35,063 nt of DNA, taken from an uncultured Collinsella sp. (GTDB lineage: Bacteria; Actinomycetota; Coriobacteriia; Coriobacteriales; Coriobacteriaceae). Shown in pieces: positions 16,109-24,547 of this stretch; within the stretch, counting starts at the first letter, position 1; every line of letters begins with the position of its first letter. The position numbers and the translations under genes are program-made. Under the pieces are notes generated by a model. It had not been told where the DNA came from, did not search any database, and saw nothing but the letters and a program-made list of their open reading frames with translations. Location of the stretch: positions 1 to 35,063 of the forward strand of contig CAADSP010000059.1 in the NCBI GenBank assembly GCA_900751755.1, given 5' to 3'.

Positions 16109-17470
16109 CTACAAAATAAATCGAAGGACGTCGGAACGAAGCATATAGACAAACAGCAGCGCAAAGAGCGCGATGCCAACATAGCTGACGATCGTCTGCA
16201 CCTTCAGCGGCAGCTCGCGACCGGCGACCTTTTGGATGATCTCGATAACCAGCTTTCCCCCGTCGAGCGGCGGAATGGGCAGCAGGTTCATAAAGCCCAG
16301 CGAGAACGAGATGAGCGCGGCAAATGTCAAGAAGGTCGCGGGGCCGGCTGCCGCCGCCTGAGAAGACATGACGCTGATGCCAACAATCGAGCTGGACTGA
16401 TCGAGTATCTCCATCGTATGCTGCGGCTGCAGCAGACGCATAACGCCCTCAGCAGTCTGCTGAACATAGGAGAACGACAGGCGCGCCGAGGTGATAGGGT
16501 CCAAATGGACCCCCTGCGTAGAAGCATAAACACCCAAACGCTCGTCCTCCTTGAGCGCGACCAAGGTCGAAAGATTCTTGCCGTCGCGCTGGTACTCAAT
16601 GGCGATATCGTCCTTGCCAGCGGCCGCTCCGATCGCATCATACACATCCATCCAGCTAGAGCAGGACACGCCGTCGACCGAAAGAATTGCGTCACCGGCC
16701 TCGATACCTGCCTTGGCTGCTATCGAGCCTTCTTCGACCTGACCGATCACGTTGCTATCGACCGGCACCGAAACGCCGGCGATAGAGTAGATGCTCATAA
16801 GCAGCAAAAAGCCCGTCAGAATATTGACGAGAATACCCGCGAGCAGCATAAAGGCACGTTTGAAAAAACCCTGACCAAGATAGGTATGCGCACGCTCCTG
16901 CTCAAGAAACTCCGACGCAGTGACCGGCAGCTCCCACACATCGCCCTCGGCAGTCGCATGCTCTCGATCGAACTTGCGGCCGTCAAAGGTGGTATATCCT
17001 GCAGCATCGCGCGGCAGCGTCTGGTACCTAACCGGATAATAGCTGGGTGAAGTCTTCTCCCCTTCCTCGTACCAAGGCGCAATGGAACCCCAGCCCAAAA
17101 GCAAGGCACAAGCCTCGAGAACATCCTCCTCGGGCAGCTCCAGCTCGACGGAAAGGTCTGCAACCGAAACGCGACCATGACGATAGATCGCCGCAAGCAC
17201 ACGGTCGGCGCACGAGACATCGGTCGGGTCCATACCGCAGATAGCGGCATAACCACCCAGCAGCAGCGGCGTCACGCCAAACTTGGTACCGATGCGACGC
17301 GACGTATGGTGAATGTCGAAGCGACACGGCAGACCCAAGAAAAACTCGGTGACGCGCACGCCGCACGCACGAGCCGCTAAAAAGTGGCCGCCCTCATGTA
17401 GAAACACAAGGACGGATAGCATCAGCAGGCCCCAAAAGACCGAGGAGAGAACGCTCAGAACAGTATCCAT
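16109..17470 (-). CDS. rseP: M50 site-2 membrane protease (RseP/RasP-like) with winged-helix-like insert
   Basis: A 453-residue intramembrane zinc protease that in this family cleaves anti-sigma factors and remnant signal peptides. The first membrane helix carries the zinc motif HEGGH (25-29). A GGY loop (72-74) follows. Residues 80-195 form a soluble cytoplasmic loop whose first half (about 85-135) has the helical pattern of a winged helix-turn-helix. The second membrane helix is 207-230, the PDZ domain about 237-320 (GSIAAKAGIEAGDAILSVDG), and the third-ligand motif NLLPIPPLDGG is at 395-405 before the last helix. The start is uncertain: ATG 17470 has AAGGA 15 bases upstream, while TTG 17485 sits directly beside it. 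Flanked by dxr and ispG, a common placement. Confidence 0.93.
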   Translation of the reverse strand: MDTVLSVLSSVFWGLLMLSVLVFLHEGGHFLAARACGVRVTEFFLGLPCRFDIHHTSRRIGTKFGVTPLLLGGYAAICGMDPTDVSCADRVLAAIYRHGRVSVADLSVELELPEEDVLEACALLLGWGSIAPWYEEGEKTSPSYYPVRYQTLPRDAAGYTTFDGRKFDREHATAEGDVWELPVTASEFLEQERAHTYLGQGFFKRAFMLLAGILVNILTGFLLLMSIYSIAGVSVPVDSNVIGQVEEGSIAAKAGIEAGDAILSVDGVSCSSWMDVYDAIGAAAGKDDIAIEYQRDGKNLSTLVALKEDERLGVYASTQGVHLDPITSARLSFSYVQQTAEGVMRLLQPQHTMEILDQSSSIVGISVMSSQAAAAGPATFLTFAALISFSLGFMNLLPIPPLDGGKLVIEIIQKVAGRELPLKVQTIVSYVGIALFALLFVYMLRSDVLRFIL

Positions 17471-17494
17471 AAAAACGAAAAGCAATCCTTATGA

Positions 17495-18682
17495 TTAAGA
17501 GCGGGTTGCAGCGAGCACCTCGGCGGCCTTGGCGCGAGCCCACGTATCGACATCGCGAAGCTGCTCAAACGATGCGACCGCCTGCGTATCGTGTGCATCC
17601 ATGCACGACTCGACGATACGGTCGATATCGGTAAAGGTACAGGCATCGTGCAGGAAGTCATCGACGGCAACTTCGTTGGCGGCATTCAACACGCACGGCA
17701 TGGTGCCGCCTGTCTTGCCGGCACGCTCGGCCAGCGCCAGGCAGCGGAATGTGTCCATATCGGCCGCATCGAAGGTGAGCTGCCCGAGCTCGCGGAAATC
17801 GATTCGAGGAGCTGGGGTATCCCAACGCTCGGGATACGAGAACGCGAACTGGATGGGAATGCGCATGTCGGACGCACCAAGATGCGCCATCACGGAGCCG
17901 TCCGCATACTCGACCATCGAGTGGATCTTTGACTGGCGCTGAACGACCACGTTGATAAAGTCGAGATCGCACCCGAACAGGTGCATCGCCTCGATACGCT
18001 CCAAGCCCTTATTCATGAGGGTCGCAGAGTCGATGGTGATCTTAGCACCCATGGCCCACGTGGGGTGTGCCAGCGCATCGGCGCGCGTCACGCAATTGAG
18101 CTCGTCGCGCGTACGGCCAAAGAACGGACCGCCCGAGCAAGTGAGCCAAATGCAGTGAGCCTCGCGCGGATTCTCCCCCAGATAGCACTGGTAGATGGCG
18201 GAGTGCTCGGAGTCGACCGGAATTAGCTGACCCGGTTGCGCCAACGGCATCAGCAGGTCACCGCCGACAACGAGAGACTCCTTGTTGGCAAGTGCGAGAC
18301 GCTTGTTCGAGGTCAGGGCCGCATGGCTCGCTTCGAGCCCGGCAGCGCCCACAATGGCAACAAGGACACAGTCGACGTCATCGCGACGCGCGAGCTCACA
18401 AACCGCCTGCGCACCAACACCGAGCTCGGTGCCCTCGGGCAGCTCCTGCAGTACAGCGTCCGCACCGTGGGTGGTGTCGGCCACAGCAACGGCCGGGACC
18501 GAAAACTCGCGGGCGGCGGCAACGAGCTCCGAGGTGCTGGAGTAAACGGACAGTGCCGTCACCTGCAGTCGATCGGCATGCTGACGGCATACATCAAGTG
18601 TCTGCGTACCGATAGAGCCCGTACAACCCAGGATGGCAACGCGAAGACGCCCATCGGGGGCGTACGTCGTCTGAAAGGCCAT
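17495..18682 (-). CDS. dxr: 1-deoxy-D-xylulose 5-phosphate reductoisomerase
   Basis: A 395-residue NADPH enzyme making MEP, the committed step of the MEP pathway and the fosmidomycin target. GCTGSIG (19-25) binds NADPH and ANKESLVVGG follows. Metal ligands are in VDSEHSAIYQC (156-166) and NKGLERIEA (224-232), and the flexible loop HPTWAMG is present. The otherwise conserved HPQS motif reads QRQS (248-251), so the usual active-site histidine (His257 in E. coli) is glutamine here. The rest of the site is intact, so the enzyme is probably active. ATG 18682 overlaps the cdsA stop (TAATG), with GGAGG nine bases upstream. Confidence 0.95.
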   Translation of the reverse strand: MAFQTTYAPDGRLRVAILGCTGSIGTQTLDVCRQHADRLQVTALSVYSSTSELVAAAREFSVPAVAVADTTHGADAVLQELPEGTELGVGAQAVCELARRDDVDCVLVAIVGAAGLEASHAALTSNKRLALANKESLVVGGDLLMPLAQPGQLIPVDSEHSAIYQCYLGENPREAHCIWLTCSGGPFFGRTRDELNCVTRADALAHPTWAMGAKITIDSATLMNKGLERIEAMHLFGCDLDFINVVVQRQSKIHSMVEYADGSVMAHLGASDMRIPIQFAFSYPERWDTPAPRIDFRELGQLTFDAADMDTFRCLALAERAGKTGGTMPCVLNAANEVAVDDFLHDACTFTDIDRIVESCMDAHDTQAVASFEQLRDVDTWARAKAAEVLAATRS

Positions 18683-19557
18683 TACAGCACGCCTCCGATC
18701 ATCAAAAGCAGCTGCGCGGTAATGCAGCCAAAGATAAGCGAGTCGCTACGATCGAGCATGCCGCCATGGCCCGGAATAAGGTTGCCAGAATCCTTGACGC
18801 CCACGCCACGCTTGATGCGTGACTCGATGAGGTCACCGATAACGCCCAGGATGGACACAACCACGCCGCAAAGCAGCGCATAGGGCAAGCTCAGCTTATA
18901 GAAATGCGTCGCCCACAAAATAAGCCAGATAAGAACCGAGCCCAAGATGCCGCCGACAAAGCCCTCCCAGCTCTTTTTGGGAGAGATCTTGGGGACCATC
19001 TTGTGCTTGCCGATACGGCTGCCCACGATGTAGGCAAACGAATCGGAGACCCAGAGAGACGCGCAAACACCCACCGAAAGCAGGGCGCCGGCAAAACCGG
19101 GCACGGCATCGCGCAGCAGCACGATGGCCGACAGCATAAAACCGGTGTAGATGGGACCCATGAGTGTCACAGCCACATCGGATATGCGGGTACGCGACGA
19201 ACAGACATACCAAATGCCCACCGCAAGCATCAATGCAAAAAGCAGCGCATTCAACAGCAGCGAGTCGCCCAGCGCCGAGAGCGGAAAGAGCACGGCGGCA
19301 GCGATACCCAGGCGCTCGTTGGCCACCTTGCCATCGAGCTTCGTCATGCGGAAATACTCAAAGCAGCACAGGCCGCTCATGACGGAGACGAAGATGGCGG
19401 TGGGAACGATACCCAAAACCAGGCAGAGAATAAATACGACGGCGTAGACGATACCTGCGGCGGCACGGGGAATAAAGCCGGCAAGCCACGAAGTCGCGGC
19501 CGCGCCGCTCTTGGCGGCAGGCGCCTTGGGAGCAGACGCCTTGGGACGATCGGACAC
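18682..19557 (-). CDS. cdsA: Phosphatidate cytidylyltransferase
   Basis: A 291-residue integral membrane enzyme making CDP-diacylglycerol from phosphatidate and CTP, feeding all phospholipid synthesis. The N-terminus is an Ala/Lys/Pro-rich soluble tail (1-25), followed by about seven or eight hydrophobic segments. The family signature near the end is clear: ESRIKRGVGVKDSGNLIPGH followed by GGMLDRSDSL. PKKSWEGFVGG is also conserved. Translation starts at GTG 19557, seven bases after GAGGAGG and two bases after the uppS stop. The cluster uppS-cdsA-dxr-rseP is conserved widely. Confidence 0.95.
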   Translation of the reverse strand: MSDRPKASAPKAPAAKSGAAATSWLAGFIPRAAAGIVYAVVFILCLVLGIVPTAIFVSVMSGLCCFEYFRMTKLDGKVANERLGIAAAVLFPLSALGDSLLLNALLFALMLAVGIWYVCSSRTRISDVAVTLMGPIYTGFMLSAIVLLRDAVPGFAGALLSVGVCASLWVSDSFAYIVGSRIGKHKMVPKISPKKSWEGFVGGILGSVLIWLILWATHFYKLSLPYALLCGVVVSILGVIGDLIESRIKRGVGVKDSGNLIPGHGGMLDRSDSLIFGCITAQLLLMIGGVL

Positions 19558-19559
19558 GA

Positions 19560-20354
19560 TTAAGCCTCCTCGGTCTTGCTCAGTCCACCAAACCTACGGT
19601 CGCGGCCCTGATAGGCCAAAATGGCGTTGACAAGACCCCAACGATCAAAGTCGGGCCAATAGGTATCGGTGACATAAAACTCGGAATAGGCAACCTGCCA
19701 CAGCAGATAGTTCGAAAGGCGAAGCTCGCCGGAGGTTCGAATCACAAGCTCAGGATCGGGTAGCCCAGCGGTGTACAGGTGCGAAGCAACCATATCATCG
19801 TCGATAGCGGCCGGAACGATCTTTCCGGCAGCGGCATCGAGCGCGATCTGACGGACAGCACGGGTGATCTCGGCACGGGCTCCGTAGTTGACGGCAAGTG
19901 CCAGCGTCATGCCGGTATGGTCGGCACACTCGGCAAGACCTCGCTCAAAGACATCGCGGGTCTTCTTGGGCAGTGCGGAAATATCGCCCAAAAAGACAAC
20001 GCGCACGTTTTCGCGCTTAAGCAGCGGCAGCTCATCGATAAACGTCTTAGCAAACAGATGCATTAAAACGTTGACCTCATGCTGAGGACGATTCCAGTTT
20101 TCGGTGGAAAACGCATAGGCCGAAAGGACGTCGACGCCCAAACGCACGCATGCGGTAATAATCTCGCGCAGGGAGACGATACCGGCCTTGTGTCCCTCGG
20201 TGCGGGCAAGACCGCGCGCCGTTGCCCAGCGACCGTTACCGTCCATGATGCACGAAATATGATGCGGAATCTTATTGAGGTCAAGGTCGGAAAAATCGAC
20301 GCCCGCAGGGGCGTCGGCAAAGTACTCGACCAGTTTGTTCTCGTCGTATTGCAC
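19560..20354 (-). CDS. uppS: Undecaprenyl diphosphate synthase (cis-prenyltransferase)
   Basis: A 264-residue enzyme that extends farnesyl diphosphate with isopentenyl units to the lipid carrier used in cell-wall synthesis. Conserved regions appear in order: IMDGNGRWATARG (catalytic Asp38), YAFSTENWNRP, and LVIRTSGELRLSNYLLWQ. An N-terminal extension of about 28 residues precedes the core. The start is GTG 20354, seven bases after GGAG and one base after the frr stop. It uses isoprenoid units from the pathway that dxr and ispG in this cluster serve. Confidence 0.95.
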   Translation of the reverse strand: MQYDENKLVEYFADAPAGVDFSDLDLNKIPHHISCIMDGNGRWATARGLARTEGHKAGIVSLREIITACVRLGVDVLSAYAFSTENWNRPQHEVNVLMHLFAKTFIDELPLLKRENVRVVFLGDISALPKKTRDVFERGLAECADHTGMTLALAVNYGARAEITRAVRQIALDAAAGKIVPAAIDDDMVASHLYTAGLPDPELVIRTSGELRLSNYLLWQVAYSEFYVTDTYWPDFDRWGLVNAILAYQGRDRRFGGLSKTEEA

Positions 20355-20355
20355 C

Positions 20356-20892
20356 TTAGATCTCCATGACCTCGGCTTCTTTTTCCTTCAGAAGCTCCTC
20401 AACCTTGGCAACATACTCATCGGTATACTTCTGGACCTTGGCCTGCTCGCGACGGACATCGTCCTCGGTGAGCTCTTCGTCGCGCTCGAGCTTGTTGTTA
20501 AAGTCGCGACGGATGTTGCGAATGGAGACCTTGGCCTGCTCGGCATACTCGCGGCACTCCTTGACGAGCTCGCGACGACGCTCCTCGGTGGGAGCCGGGA
20601 ACGGCAGGCGCACGACGGTACCGTCAGAGTTGGGAGTAATGCCCAGATCGGAAGCGCTGATAGCCTTCACGATTGCGTTGACGAGCGCCTTGTCCCAGGG
20701 CTCGATAAGCAGCATGTGAGCCTCGGGGGTCTTAACGGCGGCAACCTGGGTAACCGGCGTGGGAACACCGTAGTAATCGACCGAAATGTCGGACAGAATG
20801 TTAGCGTTGGCGCGGCCCGTGCGAACCTTGGAGAAGTTGTGCTTGAGGGACTCGAGCGACTTGTCCATGTGGGCGGTGATATTCTCTGCCAT
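20356..20892 (-). CDS. frr: Ribosome recycling factor
   Basis: A 178-residue factor that with EF-G splits post-termination ribosomes. Typical segments are HMDKSLESLKHNFSKVRTGR near the N-terminus, YYGVPTPVTQVA in the small domain and LTEDDVRREQAKVQKYTDEY in the C-terminal helix of the triple-helix bundle. It is slightly shorter than the usual 185 residues. ATG 20892 lies two bases after the pyrH stop, and the preceding GAGGATTAAGC provides the ribosome binding site inside the pyrH end. The pyrH-frr pair is conserved. Confidence 0.96.
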   Translation of the reverse strand: MAENITAHMDKSLESLKHNFSKVRTGRANANILSDISVDYYGVPTPVTQVAAVKTPEAHMLLIEPWDKALVNAIVKAISASDLGITPNSDGTVVRLPFPAPTEERRRELVKECREYAEQAKVSIRNIRRDFNNKLERDEELTEDDVRREQAKVQKYTDEYVAKVEELLKEKEAEVMEI

Positions 20893-20894
20893 GC

Positions 20895-21617
20895 TTAATC
20901 CTCCTGATAGACGAGCGTGCCGACGGGCTCACCCGAAAGCGCGCGTTTGACGGTGTCCTCGCCATCGATGTTGAGGACCAAAATCGGCATACGGTTATCC
21001 TGGCACAGCGCCGTGGCCGTGGAATCCATAACCTGCAGACCGCGGACGAGAACCTCGTGATAGGTAATCTTGTCAAAACGGACGGCATCGGAACACTTGA
21101 CAGGATCCTTGTCGTAGATGCCGTCAACCTTGGTGGCCTTAATCAGAATCTCGGCACCGATCTCGCAGGCACGAAGAGCCGCGGCGGTGTCGGTCGTAAA
21201 GTACGGATTGCCCGAACCGGCGGCAAAAATAACGACATTACCCTTGGAAAGGTGGTTGATGGCGCGACGGCGAATATAGGGCTCGCAGATCTCGTTCATC
21301 TGGATAGCGCTCATCACGCGGCAGGGAACATCGTTGTGCTCAAAGGCATCCTGCAGGGCAAGCGCGTTCATAACGGTTGCCAGCATGCCCATGTAGTCGG
21401 CCTGGGCGCGCTCCATGCCACCGGCAGCGCCGGCCATGCCGCGGAAAATGTTGCCACCGCCGACAACAACGCCGACCTCATGGCCAACGGCGAGCAGCTC
21501 CTTGACCTGCTTGGCAAGATGGTCGGTAATCTTGGGGTCGATGCCATATTGGCCGTCGCCCATCAGTGCTTCGCCGGAAAGCTTCAGAAGCACGCGTTTA
21601 TATCGGATGTCGGACAA
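20895..21617 (-). CDS. pyrH: UMP kinase, hexameric bacterial type
   Basis: A 240-residue kinase of the amino-acid-kinase fold that phosphorylates UMP to UDP, allosterically controlled by GTP and UTP in the family. LLKLSGEALMG, VGVVVGGGNIFRG, and FAAGSGNPYFTTDTAA are characteristic. The start is TTG 21617, five bases after a full AAAGGAGG site; no nearby ATG exists. Its own promoter lies between it and the tsf terminator, so it is uncoupled from rpsB-tsf. It acts just downstream of the pyrF product made by the operon at 3334-8657. Confidence 0.96.
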   Translation of the reverse strand: MSDIRYKRVLLKLSGEALMGDGQYGIDPKITDHLAKQVKELLAVGHEVGVVVGGGNIFRGMAGAAGGMERAQADYMGMLATVMNALALQDAFEHNDVPCRVMSAIQMNEICEPYIRRRAINHLSKGNVVIFAAGSGNPYFTTDTAAALRACEIGAEILIKATKVDGIYDKDPVKCSDAVRFDKITYHEVLVRGLQVMDSTATALCQDNRMPILVLNIDGEDTVKRALSGEPVGTLVYQED

Positions 21618-21646
21618 AGCGATCCTCCTTTAATTAGACTCTCAAT

Positions 21647-21655
21647 ATGATAGCA
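21647..21655 (-). promoter_or_regulatory. Extended -10 promoter for the pyrH-to-proS cluster
   Basis: On the minus strand TGCTATCAT (21655-21647) is an extended -10 element 29 bases before the TTG start of pyrH. No -35 is clear. It begins 20 bases after the T tract of the tsf terminator. Confidence 0.5.
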
Positions 21656-21675
21656 AAGGCTCTGATAAGAGCCAT

Positions 21676-21711
21676 GAAAAAGCAGGCTGTGAGTAAAACC
21701 CACAGCCTGCT
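21676..21711 (-). terminator. Intrinsic terminator after tsf
   Basis: On the minus strand AGCAGGCTGTG pairs with CACAGCCTGCT around a GGTTTTACT loop and runs into TTTTT. It lies 23 bases past the tsf stop and separates rpsB-tsf from pyrH. Confidence 0.9.
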
Positions 21712-21734
21712 CATTACCAGCTACAAGAGCTTAT

Positions 21735-22604
21735 TTACTCGCCACGGACCAGACGGTCGAAGGCAACGACGGTAATGCTATCGCCGAGCTCCTTGGAGAC
21801 CTGCTCAGCGTACTTCTTGATGGTGAGGGAGCTGTCCTTGATGAACTCCTGCTCGGTGAGCACGGACTGCTTGTAGAACTTCTCCAGACGGCCAACAGCC
21901 ATCTTCTCCTGGATAGCCTCGGGCTTGCCGGACTCGGCAGCCTGAGCCATGTAGATCTCCTTCTCGTGCTCGACGGTCTCGGCCGGAACCTGATCGCGGG
22001 TAGCGCAAATCGGGGCGACGGCGGCAACCTGAAGGGCAACGTCGTGAGCGAAGGTCTTGAAGGACTCGGCCTGAGCGGTCTCGGCCTTCTCGAAAGCGAA
22101 CTCGACGAGGACGCCGATCTTACCACCCATGTGGATGTAAGAAGCGAGAGCGCCGTTCTCGGCCTTGCGAGCGGAGAAACGAGCGATCTTCATGTTCTCG
22201 CCCATGATGTGAATCATCTCGGTGAGCTCGGAGGAAACGGTCTCCTCGCCCATCGGCTTCTCGAGCAGAGCATCGACATCGGCCGGCTCGGTGGTAGCGA
22301 CAACCTCGGCGACCTTGGAAGCAAAGCCGGTGAACTTGGCGTTGGAGCCGACGAAGTCGGTCTCGCAGGAAAGCTCGAGCAGAGCGCCGGACTTGCCGTC
22401 CTCGGAGACGAACGCGGCGACAGCGCCCTCGTTGGTCTCACGGCCAGCCTTCTTGGCAGCCTTGGCGAGGCCGTTCTTGCGCAGAACGTCAACAGCGACG
22501 TCCATGTCGCCGTCAGCCTCGACGAGAGCCTTCTTGCACTCCATCATTGGGGAGTCGGTCATCTCGCGGAGCTGCTTGACCATAGCGGCAGTAATCTGGG
22601 CCAT
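21735..22604 (-). CDS. tsf: Elongation factor Ts
   Basis: A 289-residue guanine-nucleotide exchange factor for EF-Tu. The N-terminal UBA-like domain has AMVKQLREMTDSPMMECKKA and AVDVLRKNGLAKAAKKAGR, and the core contains the EF-Tu contact LSCETDFVGSN. The C-terminal end is LGDSITVVAFDRLVRGE. An ATG at 22619 would include the AAAGGAA site, so ATG 22604, six bases downstream of it, is the start. It is the second gene of the rpsB-tsf operon, 45 bases after rpsB. Confidence 0.96.
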   Translation of the reverse strand: MAQITAAMVKQLREMTDSPMMECKKALVEADGDMDVAVDVLRKNGLAKAAKKAGRETNEGAVAAFVSEDGKSGALLELSCETDFVGSNAKFTGFASKVAEVVATTEPADVDALLEKPMGEETVSSELTEMIHIMGENMKIARFSARKAENGALASYIHMGGKIGVLVEFAFEKAETAQAESFKTFAHDVALQVAAVAPICATRDQVPAETVEHEKEIYMAQAAESGKPEAIQEKMAVGRLEKFYKQSVLTEQEFIKDSSLTIKKYAEQVSKELGDSITVVAFDRLVRGE

Positions 22605-22649
22605 TGTGGTTCCTTTCAAAGAGATGAAAAAGACTTAAATAGGACTGAT

Positions 22650-23378
22650 TTACTCGGCCTTGGGCTCGGCGGCCATCTCGGCCTCGGAGACCTGCTCCTT
22701 ACCGGAGCCAGCGAGGCAGGCGTCGGCCATGAGCTCGCACATAAGGGTGACAGCGGAGATGGCGTCATCGTTGCAGGGGATGCCGTACTCGACCTCGTCG
22801 GGATCGGAGTTGGTGTCGATCAGAGCGACGACGGGGATGTTCAGGCGCTGGGCCTCCTTGATGGCGTTCTCCTCGCGCTTGGTGTCGATGACGAAGAGAG
22901 CCTGGGGCAGACCCTTCATGTCGCGGGCGCCACCGAGGTTGGTCTGGAGCTTAGCGAGCTCCTTGCCGAGCACTGCCTGCTCCTTCTTGGGCAGCACTGC
23001 CATGCGGCCGTCCTCGACCATGGCCTCGAGCTCCTCCATGCGGTTGATGCGGGAGCGGATGGTGACGAAGTGGGTCAGCATGCCGCCGAGCCAACGCTGG
23101 TTGATGTAAGGCATGTTGGCGCGCTCAGCGGCGTTCTTAACGGCCTCCTGAGCCTGCTTCTTGGTGCCGACGAACAGCACGTTGCCGCCCTTGGCGACGT
23201 TCTTGACGAAGGTGTAGGCCTGATCGGCGTCAAGGATGGTCTGCTTGAGGTCGAGGATGTAGATGCCGTTGCGCTCACCGAAGATGAACGGCTTCATCTT
23301 GGGGTTCCAGCGACGGGTCTGGTGACCGAAGTGGCAGCCGGCCTCGAGCAGGGTGCGGATATTAATCTTGGTAGCCAT
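22650..23378 (-). CDS. rpsB: 30S ribosomal protein S2
   Basis: A 242-residue S2. Conserved blocks are IRTLLEAGCHFGHQTRRWNP, FIFGERNGIYILDLKQT, FVGTKKQAQEAV and RWLGGMLTHF. The C-terminal region has VVALIDTNSDPDEVEYGIPC followed by an acidic Ala/Glu-rich tail. ATG 23378 follows GGAGGTTTAAT. It starts the rpsB-tsf operon behind a leader of about 135 nt. Confidence 0.97.
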   Translation of the reverse strand: MATKINIRTLLEAGCHFGHQTRRWNPKMKPFIFGERNGIYILDLKQTILDADQAYTFVKNVAKGGNVLFVGTKKQAQEAVKNAAERANMPYINQRWLGGMLTHFVTIRSRINRMEELEAMVEDGRMAVLPKKEQAVLGKELAKLQTNLGGARDMKGLPQALFVIDTKREENAIKEAQRLNIPVVALIDTNSDPDEVEYGIPCNDDAISAVTLMCELMADACLAGSGKEQVSEAEMAAEPKAE

Positions 23379-23513
23379 ATTAAACCTCCTGTGGTTTGCC
23401 TCCGCGCGGGGTCATCCTCCAAAACCAACCCGGACATGTGCTACCAAAGCCCGGGCACCACGGTATGAAGTAGCCGCGCGTGCGTGATAAAAACCTGTTG
23501 CCGTGAAGCAACC
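23379..23513 (-). promoter_or_regulatory. Long structured 5' leader of rpsB-tsf
   Basis: From the predicted start near 23513 to the ATG there are about 135 untranslated bases with several GC-rich inverted repeats. These include GTTGC/GGCAAC close to the 5' end and CCCGG/CCGGG around 23433-23454. Such leaders in other bacteria allow S2 to repress its own operon. No published S2 leader motif was recognised here by eye. Confidence 0.45.
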
Positions 23514-23519
23514 CGATGA

Positions 23520-23548
23520 ATGATAGCAGGATTGTCTCTTCCTGCCAA
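23520..23548 (-). promoter_or_regulatory. Promoter for rpsB-tsf
   Basis: On the minus strand TTGGCA (23548-23543) is exactly 17 bases from TATCAT (23525-23520), which also carries the TG of an extended -10 (TGCTATCAT). This is the best sigma-70-type promoter in the window. Confidence 0.75.
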
Positions 23549-23557
23549 CCCGCAATC

Positions 23558-23579
23558 AAAACCACACACCTCGGTGCGG
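23558..23579 (-). terminator. Possible weak terminator after xerC
   Basis: On the minus strand CCGCACC pairs with GGTGTGTGG (two-base bulge) around a GA loop and is followed by TTTTGATT. The loop is very small and the stem imperfect, so the call is tentative. Confidence 0.35.
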
Positions 23580-23596
23580 CACGGGAGGCCCTTCTC

Positions 23597-24547
23597 CTAC
23601 TCGCCGCGGGGGTGTGCCTGACTCACGGCACGCTTGAGTCGGTCGGGCGTGAGGTGCGTATAGATCTGCGTCGTGGACAAGCTCGCATGCCCCAGCAGCT
23701 CCTGAACCGAGCGCAGATCCGCGCCGCCCTCGAGCAGGTCGGTCGCAAAGGTGTGGCGCATCGCATGCGGGGCGATGTCGGCAGCAATGCCGGCAAGTGC
23801 CGCAAGCATGTGGAAACGCCTCCTCAGCATGGCGGCACTCATGCGGTTTCCGCGCGCCGAGATAAACAGCGGATGCACGCCGTTCGCACTATCGACACGC
23901 TTTGCCTGCACAAGGAGATGTGGCCTCCCCTCCTCAATATAGCGGCGAGTCGCCTCGAGAGCGCGCCGATAGAGGGGCACGATACGCTCCTTGCTCCCCT
24001 TGCCCCAAAGTCGCAGCGTTCGCTCTGACCAAGCAATAGACTCCACGTTGAGCGCCGCGAGCTCCGAGATTCGCGCGCCGGAGGCATAGAGCAGCTCGAG
24101 CATCGCTGCATCACGCAGCCCCGAAGGCGTCGAGGTGTCGGGGGCCTCGAGCAACGCCTCGACTTGCCGGGTCGTCAGCACACTGGGAAGATCGCGCGGC
24201 AGTTTGGGCGAGGATATCGCCGAGACCGCATCGCCCTCAACGATTCCCTCGGCAGCCATCCACCGATAGAGCGAGCGAATGGCAGACAGATGCGCCGCAA
24301 GGGTCCGAGCCGCCACCTGGCCACGCGACAGCTCGGCCAAATAGGAGCGAACGGTCCGTACGTCGGCGACGCGAGCGTCGATGCCCTCACGGTCGCACCA
24401 CGCGGCGAAGTGCTCGAGCCGCGAGGCGTAGGCGGTTACCGTATTGGGAGCGAGCCCTTCGACGCGTGCAATGTAGGCGATGAACGAGTCGACGGCATCG
24501 TACAGGTCAAAGGCTATGACCTCTCGCCTCCAAACAGATCGGAGCAC
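23597..24547 (-). CDS. xerC: Tyrosine recombinase XerC
   Basis: A 316-residue site-specific recombinase that with XerD resolves chromosome dimers at dif. The N-terminal SAM-like DNA-binding domain (about 16-105) has EGLAPNTVTAYASRLEHF. All catalytic residues are present: Arg159 in SGARISELAAL, Lys183 in GKGSKER, His261 and Arg264 in HAMRHTFATDLLE, His287 in LLGHASLSTTQ, and the nucleophile Tyr296 in IYTH. It is placed in a housekeeping cluster with no flanking mobile-element genes, so it is not a phage integrase. The start is uncertain: GTG 24547 overlaps trmFO by 34 bases and has only a weak ribosome binding site. Confidence 0.9.
   Translation of the reverse strand: MLRSVWRREVIAFDLYDAVDSFIAYIARVEGLAPNTVTAYASRLEHFAAWCDREGIDARVADVRTVRSYLAELSRGQVAARTLAAHLSAIRSLYRWMAAEGIVEGDAVSAISSPKLPRDLPSVLTTRQVEALLEAPDTSTPSGLRDAAMLELLYASGARISELAALNVESIAWSERTLRLWGKGSKERIVPLYRRALEATRRYIEEGRPHLLVQAKRVDSANGVHPLFISARGNRMSAAMLRRRFHMLAALAGIAADIAPHAMRHTFATDLLEGGADLRSVQELLGHASLSTTQIYTHLTPDRLKRAVSQAHPRGE

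Noticed and set aside
23597..24547. Phage or integrative-element integrase
   Set aside because: The recombinase is the XerC of a conserved housekeeping cluster; there are no flanking repeats, tRNA attachment site or cargo genes.
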